This document shows, piece by piece, positions 7,110-14,137 of a stretch of 29,735 nucleotides of DNA. The notes below the pieces were generated by a model. It was not told the origin of the DNA. It worked only from the letters and a program-made list of their open reading frames with translations, and ran no database searches. The translations under genes and the position numbers were made by a program. The stretch is from assembly GCA_964429575.1 (NCBI GenBank), contig CAYSCX010000031.1, positions 1 through 29,735 of the forward strand, given 5' to 3'. The DNA is from CAYSCX01 sp964429575 (GTDB lineage Bacteria; Desulfobacterota; Binatia; Binatales; Binataceae). Each line of letters begins with the position of its first letter. The stretch's first letter is position 1.

Positions 7110-7137
7110 TGACAAATGAACGTTCATTCAATAGAAA
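7109..7137 (+). promoter_or_regulatory. Promoter with embedded TetR-type operator for the module A regulator
   Basis: TTGACA at 7109-7114 is a perfect -35 hexamer. A perfect 14-bp palindrome, AATGAACGTTCATT (7115-7128), starts right after it and fills the spacer. A weak -10 candidate (TAGAAA, 7132-7137) lies 17 bp after the -35. TetR proteins commonly bind such palindromes over their own promoters, so autorepression of the gene at 7208 is the likely reading. Binding itself is inferred. Confidence 0.65.
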
Positions 7138-7207
7138 TCGCGGGTAGCGGCGGACCCCATCGGGCTTCATTTTTGCAAGTTTCCGGTTTGCCGCTGCCCG
7201 ACGACGC

Positions 7208-7861
7208 ATGGCCGAGGCACTCAAGAGTCTGACGCACGACGACGCTCTGGTCGCAACGCGACGCAGACAGATATTTCTCGCAGCGTGCCGGGTGCTCGAG
7301 CGCAAATCGTTTCACGAAGCGACGGTCAAGGAACTCGCGCTGGAAGCGGGCCTCGCGGCCGGCTCGATCTACGTTTATCTCCAGAGCAAGGACGAAATCC
7401 TGCTGCTCATCGCGGACTCGATGGTCGCGGAGTTGGAGGCGAAGCTGCCGGAGATTCACGCGCGCGCATCTGATGATCCGCGCCGCGAACTGTTGGAAGT
7501 CGCGCGAACCGTGGTGGACGTTATCGACCGCTATCGCGAAGCGTTCTCGGTGCTGCACCACGAGGTGCGCTACCTGGCGCGACGACCGCAATATCGTGTG
7601 GCCTTGGGACGCATCACCGATCGCTACCTGTCAGCGGTCGCGGATGTACTCCGGCGCGGCAAGGCGCGCGGCGTGATTCATTATGGTCACGAGCGCAGCG
7701 TGGTCGAAGCGATCCACATGCTGTGCGCCGGATGGGCGACGGGCGCAAACTATCTCAAGGACACGACCAAGGAATCGTACTGGCGCGAGATTTCAGCGAT
7801 CATCGAAGGCCGGCTGTTCGCCGCGAATGCGAACGCGGCCAATGGACCGGCGCCGCGCTGA
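7208..7861 (+). CDS. TetR-family transcriptional regulator (module A)
   Basis: A 217-aa TetR repressor. The N-terminal DNA-binding domain covers about residues 18-65: RRRQIFLAACRVLERKSFHEATVKELA, then AGLAAGSIYVYLQSKDEILL, with the standard IYxYxxSKxE recognition end. The C-terminal ligand domain is all-helical and has no motif that names an inducer; the style (ARTVVDVIDRYREAFSVLHHEVRYLARRP) is like regulators of fatty-acid or xenobiotic genes. It heads a run of five genes on the same strand, the next starting 16 bp after its stop, so it probably controls them and itself through the palindrome at 7115-7128. The divergent deazaflavin reductase gene may once have been part of the same regulon. 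Confidence 0.9.
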   Translation: MAEALKSLTHDDALVATRRRQIFLAACRVLERKSFHEATVKELALEAGLAAGSIYVYLQSKDEILLLIADSMVAELEAKLPEIHARASDDPRRELLEVARTVVDVIDRYREAFSVLHHEVRYLARRPQYRVALGRITDRYLSAVADVLRRGKARGVIHYGHERSVVEAIHMLCAGWATGANYLKDTTKESYWREISAIIEGRLFAANANAANGPAPR

Positions 7862-7877
7862 GCCAAGGAGTCACGCG

Positions 7878-8498
7878 ATGGCACTCTACGACCGACGGAC
7901 TCTCGACGGCGTACACAGCGTCCGCCAGAGCGTCATCTATATCCAGAACTACCGCTACGCCGAGGAGCGGATGATGAGGATGATGGCGGGCTGGATCGCG
8001 CTTACGCCGGAAATTCCGGTGAAGCTCGAGATGGCGCGCCAGGTTTACGAAGATGCACAGCACGCCGATGTGCTTGGGAAGCGGCTCCCCGAGCTTCGCG
8101 CGCAGGCGCAGGTTTCCAAACCGCCCAATGAGGCGTTCGTCAAATTCATGAACGCGATCGAAGACAAAGAAGAGTGGGAGGACACCATCGAGCGGCTGGC
8201 CGGAATCTACCGCGTGCTGAAGCCACATCTCATTGCGCACTACTCGACGCATATAACCGCGGCCAACCCGCTGTACGAGCCCCCTACCCTGCGTCTGTTG
8301 CAACGAATGGTCGAGGAGGAGAAGGCCCACGTCGAGCATGGGTCGGTGCTGCTCGATGATTTGCTCAACTCGCCCGAGAAACACCGGCGCGCATCGGCGT
8401 GGCAATCCCATCTCGAGGAGCTGCTGGGAGAGTCCGGCGGAGTCACCGGATTCGAGAGCCAGACCGAAGAGCCGAGGAAACTGGGTCGCAGCCGATGA
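7878..8498 (+). CDS. Ferritin-like diiron-type protein (module A, first)
   Basis: A 206-aa helical protein. ATG at 7878 follows CCAAGGAG. Helix one carries NYRYAEERMMRMMAGW (E29/E30). Helix two carries ARQVYEDAQHADVLGKRL with D59-A-Q-H62, aligned to the WDExRH of the DUF455 proteins downstream but with Asp where Glu is usual. The last core helix has MVEEEKAHVEHG with E148-K-A-H151, a proper ExxH. The third-helix Glu is not obvious. It therefore looks like a ferritin-superfamily protein with a possibly altered metal site, and could bind a mononuclear or diiron centre or have a mainly structural role. Its stop overlaps the start of the next gene (ATGA), implying coupled translation. Confidence 0.72.
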   Translation: MALYDRRTLDGVHSVRQSVIYIQNYRYAEERMMRMMAGWIALTPEIPVKLEMARQVYEDAQHADVLGKRLPELRAQAQVSKPPNEAFVKFMNAIEDKEEWEDTIERLAGIYRVLKPHLIAHYSTHITAANPLYEPPTLRLLQRMVEEEKAHVEHGSVLLDDLLNSPEKHRRASAWQSHLEELLGESGGVTGFESQTEEPRKLGRSR

Positions 8499-8878
8499 AG
8501 TCACGAGTCGATGCGCCTGAATTAAACGATGCAATCCAAGCGCACGCGCGCGCACTCGCCGCGGGTGACGCGCGCGCCGCTGAGTCGCACATCGCAGCTG
8601 CTGTCCTCGAGTCGCACCGCACGATTTTTCGTGAGCACGCATCCGAGAATCCCCTTGGCAGTTGCGAGATCCTCGCGCGCGCAAAGATCGGAAATCAGTT
8701 CATGTCGAAGATTCGGTTGAGCGGGCGCGCAGGAACCCTGACGCTGCTCAATCGCTGGATCAAATCCGCTGACGGCAAGTGGCAGATCGCTGAAATCGAC
8801 GACCTCAGTACGAAACGCTCGGGCTGGAGCGACATCGCGCCGCTGGGAGTGTCGCGGTCGGAGAGCCGAAATGGCTGA
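8495..8878 (+). CDS. Small NTF2-like hypothetical protein (module A)
   Basis: A 127-aa protein. The start is ATG at 8495, overlapping the previous stop by 4 bp. It opens with a helix (LNDAIQAHARALAAGDARAAESHI), as in SnoaL/NTF2-like folds, and ends with paired strands (GRAGTLTLLNRWIKSADGKWQIAEIDDL) followed by KRSGWSD. No catalytic residues are recognisable. The last 50 residues resemble the next protein (R-L-x-G, (D/N)G-(K/R)-W-x-I, L-x-x-KRSGW), so the two small genes look like old duplicates. Setting among ferritin-like genes suggests a partner or substrate-binding protein. The fold call rests on pattern only. Confidence 0.68.
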   Translation: MKSRVDAPELNDAIQAHARALAAGDARAAESHIAAAVLESHRTIFREHASENPLGSCEILARAKIGNQFMSKIRLSGRAGTLTLLNRWIKSADGKWQIAEIDDLSTKRSGWSDIAPLGVSRSESRNG

Positions 8879-9257
8879 CCTCGGAAATCGCGCCAACGTC
8901 ATGGGCCCGCAGCCCATCATGCCCGTGCAGGAGAAGCCGCCTGAGATGCTCGCGACTGCGGAGCGCGTGCTCAGCCTGCTCGTTGAAGGCAACCAGAGCG
9001 CCCTGGAGGCGCTCGCAGCCGACGACACGCGCGCCCAGATCGCGTCGATTGCACAAGCTGCGCTCGGGCGTAAATATAATCGATCAGAAATCACCGGCAT
9101 CGCGCGCACCGCTGCGCACTATTGGATTAAGGGGCGCCTCACTGGCGCCAACGTTGAACCTTTCACGGTCCAGTTCAGGCTCGGCGAGGGTAACGGCCGG
9201 TGGACGATTCGCTACGCGGCCAACCTGACCGGCAAGCGTTCGGGCTGGACCAAGTAG
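8871..9257 (+). CDS. Second small NTF2-like protein, related to its neighbour (module A)
   Basis: A 128-aa protein whose ATG lies 8 bp inside the previous gene. A Pro-rich N-terminal stretch (GPQPIMPVQEKPPEM) precedes a helix (LATAERVLSLLVEGNQSALEAL), an ALGRKYNRSEI turn and strands (YWIKGRLTGANVEPFTVQFRL, GRWTIRYAANL), ending GKRSGWTK. The end matches the KRSGWSD region of the gene before it. Function is unknown. It stops 11 bp before the first DUF455 gene, whose ribosome binding site (AGGAGG) begins at the stop codon. Tight packing indicates one transcript. Confidence 0.7.
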   Translation: MADLGNRANVMGPQPIMPVQEKPPEMLATAERVLSLLVEGNQSALEALAADDTRAQIASIAQAALGRKYNRSEITGIARTAAHYWIKGRLTGANVEPFTVQFRLGEGNGRWTIRYAANLTGKRSGWTK

Positions 9258-9268
9258 GAGGAAAAGCC

Positions 9269-10069
9269 ATGGAACGATGTATTGCGGTTGACCGGCTCGC
9301 GCGGCCTGAAGATCACCTGCTGGTTTCGATGGACACCATCCGCCAGTCGCGCATCGAGCAGGGTTTTCCGGCGCTCAGCCCGATGCCGTACGAGAAGGAC
9401 TTCTTGAAGGCTCGACTGCACGGCATCTGCGCCGGAGAGTTCCAGGCGATGGAAGCCGCCGGACGGACGCTCTTCGACTTTCCCGACGCGCCGTGGGAGT
9501 TCCAGCTCGACATGGCGCGCCAAGTTTGGGACGAGTGCCGCCACGCCGAGATCTACACCAAGCTTCTCGAGTACGTCGGTTCGTACTACGGCGAATTCCC
9601 CGAGAGCGAAGTGCTGTGGTCGTGCACGCAGGCGGAGGATCCGGCGGTGCGCGTTGCGGGCATCAATCGCGGACTCGAGGGGCTCGCGTGCGACGTGTTC
9701 GAGCAGATCATCCGGCTGGCGCAGAAGATGGGTGATGAGGTGATCGAGCGCGCGGTCGATTACGTGCTGGCCGACGAGATCACACACGTACGCATGGGCT
9801 CCAAGTGGATGCGCAAGCTGACCGAGGGCGACCCGGAGCGCTACCAGCGCGCCGCGGACTTCCAGGAACGCATCGACACGCTGTTTAACTTCCAGGGCGG
9901 GCGTACGTCGCTGGAAGACACAAAACAGATCATGCAACGCATCAACGAGAAGGAATTTGCATTTGACGCTTCGATCACGATCGCGCGTGAGGCGCGCCTG
10001 CTTGCGGGATTCACCGAAGAGGAAATCGATCGTCTGGTTAAGGCGACGGCGCGGAGTTCCGCCTACTGA
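9269..10069 (+). CDS. DUF455-type ferritin-like diiron protein, copy 1
   Basis: A 266-aa protein. ATG at 9269 follows TAGGAGGAAAAGCC. All six expected diiron ligands are visible: E57 (GEFQAMEAAGR), E89-x-x-H92 (WDECRHAE), E137 (NRGLEGLACDV) and E170-x-x-H173 (LADEITHVRMG). The conserved block DFPDAPWEFQLDMARQ (70-85) and the sequence style match DUF455, a ferritin-like family with no settled function. The C-terminus adds a conserved TIAREARLLAGFTEEEI tail, and the N-terminus MERCIAVDRLARP. Likely roles are a diiron oxidase or oxygenase, or iron handling. The next gene is a close paralogue. The best-preserved metal site of the locus is in this pair. Confidence 0.85.
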   Translation: MERCIAVDRLARPEDHLLVSMDTIRQSRIEQGFPALSPMPYEKDFLKARLHGICAGEFQAMEAAGRTLFDFPDAPWEFQLDMARQVWDECRHAEIYTKLLEYVGSYYGEFPESEVLWSCTQAEDPAVRVAGINRGLEGLACDVFEQIIRLAQKMGDEVIERAVDYVLADEITHVRMGSKWMRKLTEGDPERYQRAADFQERIDTLFNFQGGRTSLEDTKQIMQRINEKEFAFDASITIAREARLLAGFTEEEIDRLVKATARSSAY

Positions 10070-10095
10070 AACGCCACGAGCGCAAGGAGTGAAGC

Positions 10096-10863
10096 ATGCA
10101 GCGTTGCATCCCGGTTGACCGTCTCGCGCGGCCCGACAACTTCGTGTTGATGCGCGGGCGCAAGGTCCGCGAGATTCGCGAGGAGCAGGGTCTGGAGGGG
10201 CGCGTGCTGCCATTCGACGAGGAAGCGCTGCGCGCGCGGCTTCACGGGATCTTTACGGGCGAGCTGCAGGCGATGGAGGCGGCGGGTCGCACGCTGTTCG
10301 ATTTCCCCGACGCGCCGTGGGAGTTCCAACTCGACATGGCGCGGCAGGTGTGGGACGAGGCGCGCCATAGCGAGATCTTCCAGCGCCTGGTCGAGTACAT
10401 GGGCGGCAAGGCGGGGGACTACGTCGAAACCGAGATCTTATGGCGTTGCACACAGGCAGAGGATCCCGCAGCACGTGTCGCGGGAATCAACCGCGGACTC
10501 GAGGGACTCGCGTGCGACGTTTTCGATCAGCTGATTCGAATCGCGCAGCGCAATGGCGACGAGGTGATCGAACGTTCAGTTGACTACGTGCTCGCTGACG
10601 AGATCACGCACGTGCGCATGGGCTCCAAGTGGATGCGCAAGCTGTGCGAGGGCGACCCGGAGCGGCTCAAGCGTGCGCAGGAATTCCAGGACGGCATCGA
10701 CGAGGTCTTCAACTTCCGTGGTGGACGCCGCTCTGCCGAGGACATCAAGGTTGATGACGGAATGATGCTCACGATCGCGCGCGAGGCTCGTCTGCTCGCG
10801 GGCTTTACTGAAGAAGAGATCCAGCGGCTGGTCGAGTCCACGCGAAAAAGCGCCGCCTACTGA
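10096..10863 (+). CDS. DUF455-type ferritin-like diiron protein, copy 2
   Basis: A 255-aa paralogue of the preceding gene, sharing MxRCIxVDRLARP, the run LFDFPDAPWEFQLDMARQVW, INRGLEGLACDVF, DYVLADEITHVRMGSKWMRKL and the tail TIAREARLLAGFTEEEI. Ligands E56, E88/H91, E136 and E169/H172 are all kept. The main differences are around residues 14-48 and a shorter loop before the tail (copy 1 has about 10 more residues near 214-232). ATG at 10096 follows AAGGAG. It is the last gene of the module and is followed by a strong hairpin. Two intact copies suggest a heterodimer or divided roles; which is not shown by the sequence. Confidence 0.85.
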   Translation: MQRCIPVDRLARPDNFVLMRGRKVREIREEQGLEGRVLPFDEEALRARLHGIFTGELQAMEAAGRTLFDFPDAPWEFQLDMARQVWDEARHSEIFQRLVEYMGGKAGDYVETEILWRCTQAEDPAARVAGINRGLEGLACDVFDQLIRIAQRNGDEVIERSVDYVLADEITHVRMGSKWMRKLCEGDPERLKRAQEFQDGIDEVFNFRGGRRSAEDIKVDDGMMLTIAREARLLAGFTEEEIQRLVESTRKSAAY

Positions 10864-10895
10864 GCGTCGGCGCGCCAAACACCATTTTTCGGTCC

Positions 10896-10927
10896 GCGGC
10901 GCGGCACATTGCCGCGCCGCTTTCATT
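10896..10927. terminator. Bidirectional-type hairpin terminator between module A and the epoxide-hydrolase-like gene
   Basis: A perfect 10-bp GC stem, GCGGCGCGGC/GCCGCGCCGC (10896-10905 and 10911-10920), with a 5-base loop ACATT is followed by TTTCATTT. It sits 32 bp after the module A stop and 9 bp from the convergent stop at 10936. ATTTTT at 10884-10889 lies on the other side, so the opposite strand has an A/T tract too. Confidence 0.8.
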
Positions 10928-10935
10928 TCGGAACG

Positions 10936-11307
10936 CTACTGCATCTGGCGCGTCCACGTGCCCATGTCGAAGTAGTCGCGCCACAACGTGATCTTGCCCC
11001 CGGCGAGTTCAAAGATTCCGGCCACGGGCAGTTCCACGCGCTTGCCGTTCATGTCGAAAATGTCGAGCCGTTCGTTAAACACCACGTCTCCGGCGACCGC
11101 GCTGCGCAACACCCGGAACTCGATCGACCGCGAAAGCGGCACATAGGACTCGAGCGCCTTGCGGATCGCGTCCTTGCCCGTCGCGGCCGTGGCCGGGACG
11201 TTGTGGTAGACGGCATCGACGGCGAAGTAGGTCATCAGCTCGTCGATATTCCTGCGGGCGAACGCCGCGCAGAAGTCGTTCACTATCCGTTCTGCCTGTG
11301 AGCTCAT
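10936..11307 (-). CDS. SnoaL-like / limonene-1,2-epoxide hydrolase-family protein
   Basis: A 123-aa single-domain protein. Residues match the limonene-1,2-epoxide hydrolase active site: Y34-x-N36 (VYHNVP), R80-L-D82 (FNERLDIF) and D111 (LWRDYFD), with the strand ELPVAGIFEL between. These five form the Asp-Arg-Asp plus Tyr/Asn site that activates water to open an epoxide. The family also includes isomerase-like SnoaL proteins, but retention of the R-x-D and D pair favours a hydrolase. The start is ATG at 11307, behind GGGAGGA. It is transcribed divergently from the second tetR, so the two probably share control. An epoxide made by a nearby diiron enzyme is an attractive but unproven substrate. 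Confidence 0.82.
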   Translation of the reverse strand: MSSQAERIVNDFCAAFARRNIDELMTYFAVDAVYHNVPATAATGKDAIRKALESYVPLSRSIEFRVLRSAVAGDVVFNERLDIFDMNGKRVELPVAGIFELAGGKITLWRDYFDMGTWTRQMQ

Positions 11308-11346
11308 GGACTGTCCTCCCGGATGGTTACCGAACGGGTTTGACTT

Positions 11347-11359
11347 TGAATGATGTTCA
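11347..11359. promoter_or_regulatory. Candidate TetR operator in the divergent intergenic region (module B)
   Basis: TGAA-TGATG-TTCA is an inverted repeat in the 138-bp gap between the epoxide-hydrolase-like gene and the divergent tetR. Its half-sites TGAA/TTCA recall the TGAACGTTCA core upstream of the first tetR. Position between divergent starts fits control of both genes; the arms are short, so chance cannot be excluded. Confidence 0.4.
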
Positions 11360-11445
11360 GTTTAAGAGCATAGTTCAGACAAAAGCACAAGGCTCACGAT
11401 GAGAAATCGCGGATCGAAAAGTGACGCCGGCCGGGCAGCCCGCCG

Positions 11446-12156
11446 ATGAGAGCGGCGGCGGGACTCAAGGCCGCGGTACGCGAGCGGCGCGAAGAGGAGC
11501 GGCGGCTTAGGCGCCGCGCGATCCTCGCCGCCGCCAAGCGCGTCTATTCCCACAAGGGATTTCTCGCGGCGACCATCGAAGACATCGCGGCGGCCGCGCG
11601 AGTCAGCGTCGGCACCATATACCTCTACTACCGGAGCAAGGAGGAGCTTTACGTCTCGCTGCTCGAGGAAACCATGGAGGCTTTTGCGCGCGAGCTCACC
11701 CGCATCGTTCACTCGCGGCTTCGGCCCGACCGCAAGTTGCGCGCCGCGTGGGAGTTCTTCTATCGGTTTCGCCGCGCCTCGCCGGAGTCCTATCGGGTCT
11801 TCTTCCTGCTTCACCAAGAGAGCTTCCGGCGAGCCGTGCCGCGCACGACGCTCGCGCGCCTCAATCTCGCCGCGGCGCGCAACTTCGCCATCGCCGCGAG
11901 CATCGTTCGCGAAGCGATGGATTCGGGCTGGTACCTGCGCGGCGACTGCCATGAAGTGGTCGATGTGATGTGGAGCCTGTTCATGGGCGTGGTGCACCTT
12001 TCCGAGATCCGCGCCAACCTGGGTTCATCGGTATCGACGCTGGAGCAGCTCCACCGCGCGGCCTTTCGATGGCTTGAAGACGGCCTGCGCGTCCAGCCGA
12101 CGCCCGACGGCTCTCTACACGCTCCGCCGAGTGTACGCAGACCGAGAGGGAATTAA
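11446..12156 (+). CDS. TetR-family transcriptional regulator (module B)
   Basis: A 236-aa TetR protein. The DNA-binding domain is at about residues 23-72: RRRAILAAAKRVYSHKGFLA, then TIEDIAAAARVSVGTIYLYYRSKEELY. The ligand domain is helical, with YRFRRASPESYRVFFLLHQESFRR and a C-terminal helix EQLHRAAFRWLEDGL; no inducer can be named. It is divergent from the epoxide-hydrolase-like gene and lies 3 bp upstream of the ferritin-like gene, which makes it the likely regulator of module B. ATG at 11446 was taken as the start. It has little similarity to the module A regulator outside the DNA-binding domain. Confidence 0.9.
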   Translation: MRAAAGLKAAVRERREEERRLRRRAILAAAKRVYSHKGFLAATIEDIAAAARVSVGTIYLYYRSKEELYVSLLEETMEAFARELTRIVHSRLRPDRKLRAAWEFFYRFRRASPESYRVFFLLHQESFRRAVPRTTLARLNLAAARNFAIAASIVREAMDSGWYLRGDCHEVVDVMWSLFMGVVHLSEIRANLGSSVSTLEQLHRAAFRWLEDGLRVQPTPDGSLHAPPSVRRPRGN

Positions 12157-12159
12157 GAT

Positions 12160-12936
12160 ATGCGGCTCACAATCGACGAGAAAGCGCTCTGCGAAGGCCT
12201 TCGCCCGATGCTCGATGATCGCGACTTCAAGCGCGGCCTCGAGAACATCGCCAACGACCGGCTGCTGCTCTCGCTCTTCCTCATGGGTACGAGTCTTGGC
12301 GAAGGCCTGGGCGAGCAGGGCATCGCCAAAATTGCGGGCGATGACCTCGCCGCCCTGCTCCGCGACCTCAGACGCCAGCGCCTCGAGGAGCACGGCCATA
12401 TGGACAGTACTCGGATCATCGCCGAGGAGCTCTTCCCCGACCATTTCGTCAACGGCCAATATCTTTATGCCTCCCACGTGGTGGGACCCGGCTATTACTA
12501 CGCCGTGCGCGAGACGAATCGTGCGCGCCTGCGCGGGCTCGGGAAGTACTCGCGCTTCAACCTCTATATGACCACCAGCTTCGGCTACGAGATCATGGTC
12601 GAACTCTTCTTCCGCGCCGTCATCGAGGCAGTCAAGCGCTCGAGTCTGCCGGACCCGATGCGCGAGCGAGTCGAGTTCGTACTCACCGCGATTCTGAGCC
12701 AGGAGGAGACCCATCTCGGCTTCATCGAGCAGCACAATGCGCTGCTCGCGGCCGATCGCTCGTCGCTCTCGCCCGCGGCCGCCGAGACCCTCGACAAGTT
12801 CGCGCTTCTGAGCGATGAGGATTACCGTTCCGCGGCGGAACTCGCGGTGAGCAAGATCGTCGAGACCTATCGCGCGTTTGCCGATGCGGACGCGGCCCGC
12901 TCGCGCGTGACCGCGTCCGCATCGGCCCGTCAGTAG
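12160..12936 (+). CDS. Ferritin-like diiron-type protein (module B)
   Basis: A 258-aa mostly helical protein. Two ExxH pairs are visible: E77-H-G-H80 (RLEEHGHMDS) and E182-x-x-H185 (SQEETHLGFIEQH). A helix between them (TSFGYEIMVELFFRAVIEAV) offers E144 or E148, and LGEGLGEQ (47-53) offers the first Glu. This spacing fits a four-helix ferritin-like diiron bundle. It shares no clear family block with the DUF455 pair. A Tyr-rich stretch (YLYASHVVGPGYYYAV, 101-116) sits between helices. ATG at 12160 follows GAGAGGGA and starts 3 bp after tetR. It is the only candidate redox metalloenzyme in module B, upstream of beta-oxidation-type genes. Confidence 0.7.
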   Translation: MRLTIDEKALCEGLRPMLDDRDFKRGLENIANDRLLLSLFLMGTSLGEGLGEQGIAKIAGDDLAALLRDLRRQRLEEHGHMDSTRIIAEELFPDHFVNGQYLYASHVVGPGYYYAVRETNRARLRGLGKYSRFNLYMTTSFGYEIMVELFFRAVIEAVKRSSLPDPMRERVEFVLTAILSQEETHLGFIEQHNALLAADRSSLSPAAAETLDKFALLSDEDYRSAAELAVSKIVETYRAFADADAARSRVTASASARQ

Positions 12937-12977
12937 GCTTGTACGCCGCCCACCGGCCGCCGCGGGAGGAATGATCG

Positions 12978-14117
12978 ATGCTAGATTTCAGCTTCACGTC
13001 CGCGCAGCAGGAATACCGGGGACAACTTCGCGCGTTCGTTCTCGCCGAGCTTCTTCCCCTCTACCGCCACTGGGACCGCACCTCGGAGTATCCGTACGAG
13101 CAGATCCGCAAAGTCCTCCGCTTTGCCGAAGACTTCTGGCGCGGCCGCGAGCAGGAGCGCGACCTGATTGTCGCGGGAATCACCGCCGAGGAGGTCGCGC
13201 GGGGCGATTTCAACTGCGTGCTGCCGAGCGTCGGTCCTGCCGTGACGCGCGAGTTTCTCGCCGAGGCGCCCGAGCATCTGAAACAGCGCTGGTTCCCACT
13301 GCTTCGCACCGGCGAGAAGGTCATCGGGCTGTGTCTCACCGAAGCGGGCGCGGGTTCGGACATGGGCTCGATACAGACCAGCGCCGTGCGCCGCGGCGAC
13401 CTCTACGTGCTGAACGGCGAGAAAAACTCGGTGAGTTTCTTGAACGCCGACGTGTTCTTCATCTTCGCGCGAACTGATCCGAGCTTGCCCGACTGGCGCG
13501 GCCTGTCTGCCTTCCTCGTCCCGCGCGAAACCCGAGGGCTTTCGTTCGAAGCCTACGACGACATGGGATGCCGCGCGGTGCCGCGCGGCATCGTGCGCAT
13601 CGAAAATGCTGAAGTGCCCGTCGACAGCATGGTCGGCAGACCGGGCGGGGCGTTCCCGATGATCCGGCGTTTCTTCGACATCAATCGCGCCATCATCGGA
13701 CTCAAATGCGTTGGTGCCGCCCAGCAGACGCTGGACGAAACGGTCGAGTATACGAGGCAGCGTGTCCAGTTCGACCAACCACTCGCAAGCTTCCAGGGCG
13801 TAGCGTTCCCAATTGCGGAGGCGGCCACGCGGCTCGAGCTTACCCGTTGGCTCTCCTACCGCGTCCTATGGATGCGCCAGCGCGGCATCGACTGCTCGCG
13901 CGAGGGAGCGATGGTCAAGTGGTGGGCGCCCGAGACCGCCGTCGACGTCATACACCAGTGCCTAATCCTCCACGGCCATTACGGCTACACCAAGCACCTT
14001 CCCATCGAGCAACGGCTTCGCGATGTCATCGGCTGGCAGATCGGCGACGGGACGCCCCAGATCCAAAAGCTCATCATCGCGCGTAGCCTGTACGGTCGCG
14101 GCTTCTCGCCACGCTGA
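12978..14117 (+). CDS. Acyl-CoA dehydrogenase-family flavoprotein
   Basis: A 379-aa FAD enzyme of full family length. Seen are GLCLTEAGAGSDMGSIQTSA (117-136, FAD and substrate loop), LNGEKNSVSFLNADVFFIFART, a middle beta domain, and the C-terminal helices ending LRDVIGWQIGDGTPQIQKLI. The family oxidises an acyl-CoA alpha-beta bond. In medium-chain types the catalytic Glu lies in Y-E-G-T; here it is D357 (GDGT). In isovaleryl-type enzymes the base precedes Arg in the middle helix; here that place is N236 (DINRAI). So the base is Asp or elsewhere, and the substrate may be unusual. ATG at 12978 follows GGGAGGAATGATCG. An enoyl-CoA hydratase gene starts 20 bp after its stop. Confidence 0.9.
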   Translation: MLDFSFTSAQQEYRGQLRAFVLAELLPLYRHWDRTSEYPYEQIRKVLRFAEDFWRGREQERDLIVAGITAEEVARGDFNCVLPSVGPAVTREFLAEAPEHLKQRWFPLLRTGEKVIGLCLTEAGAGSDMGSIQTSAVRRGDLYVLNGEKNSVSFLNADVFFIFARTDPSLPDWRGLSAFLVPRETRGLSFEAYDDMGCRAVPRGIVRIENAEVPVDSMVGRPGGAFPMIRRFFDINRAIIGLKCVGAAQQTLDETVEYTRQRVQFDQPLASFQGVAFPIAEAATRLELTRWLSYRVLWMRQRGIDCSREGAMVKWWAPETAVDVIHQCLILHGHYGYTKHLPIEQRLRDVIGWQIGDGTPQIQKLIIARSLYGRGFSPR

Positions 14118-14137
14118 GCACGGCAACGAGGTGCACC

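Noticed and set aside
7800..8684. 294-aa frame on the minus strand across the ferritin-like gene
   Set aside because: Compositionally biased shadow with no motif; it conflicts with coupled plus-strand genes.
9212..10213. 333-aa frame on the minus strand across the DUF455 genes
   Set aside because: It is Arg/His/Leu-biased and mirrors the tandem paralogues; the plus-strand genes have full ligand sets and good ribosome binding sites.
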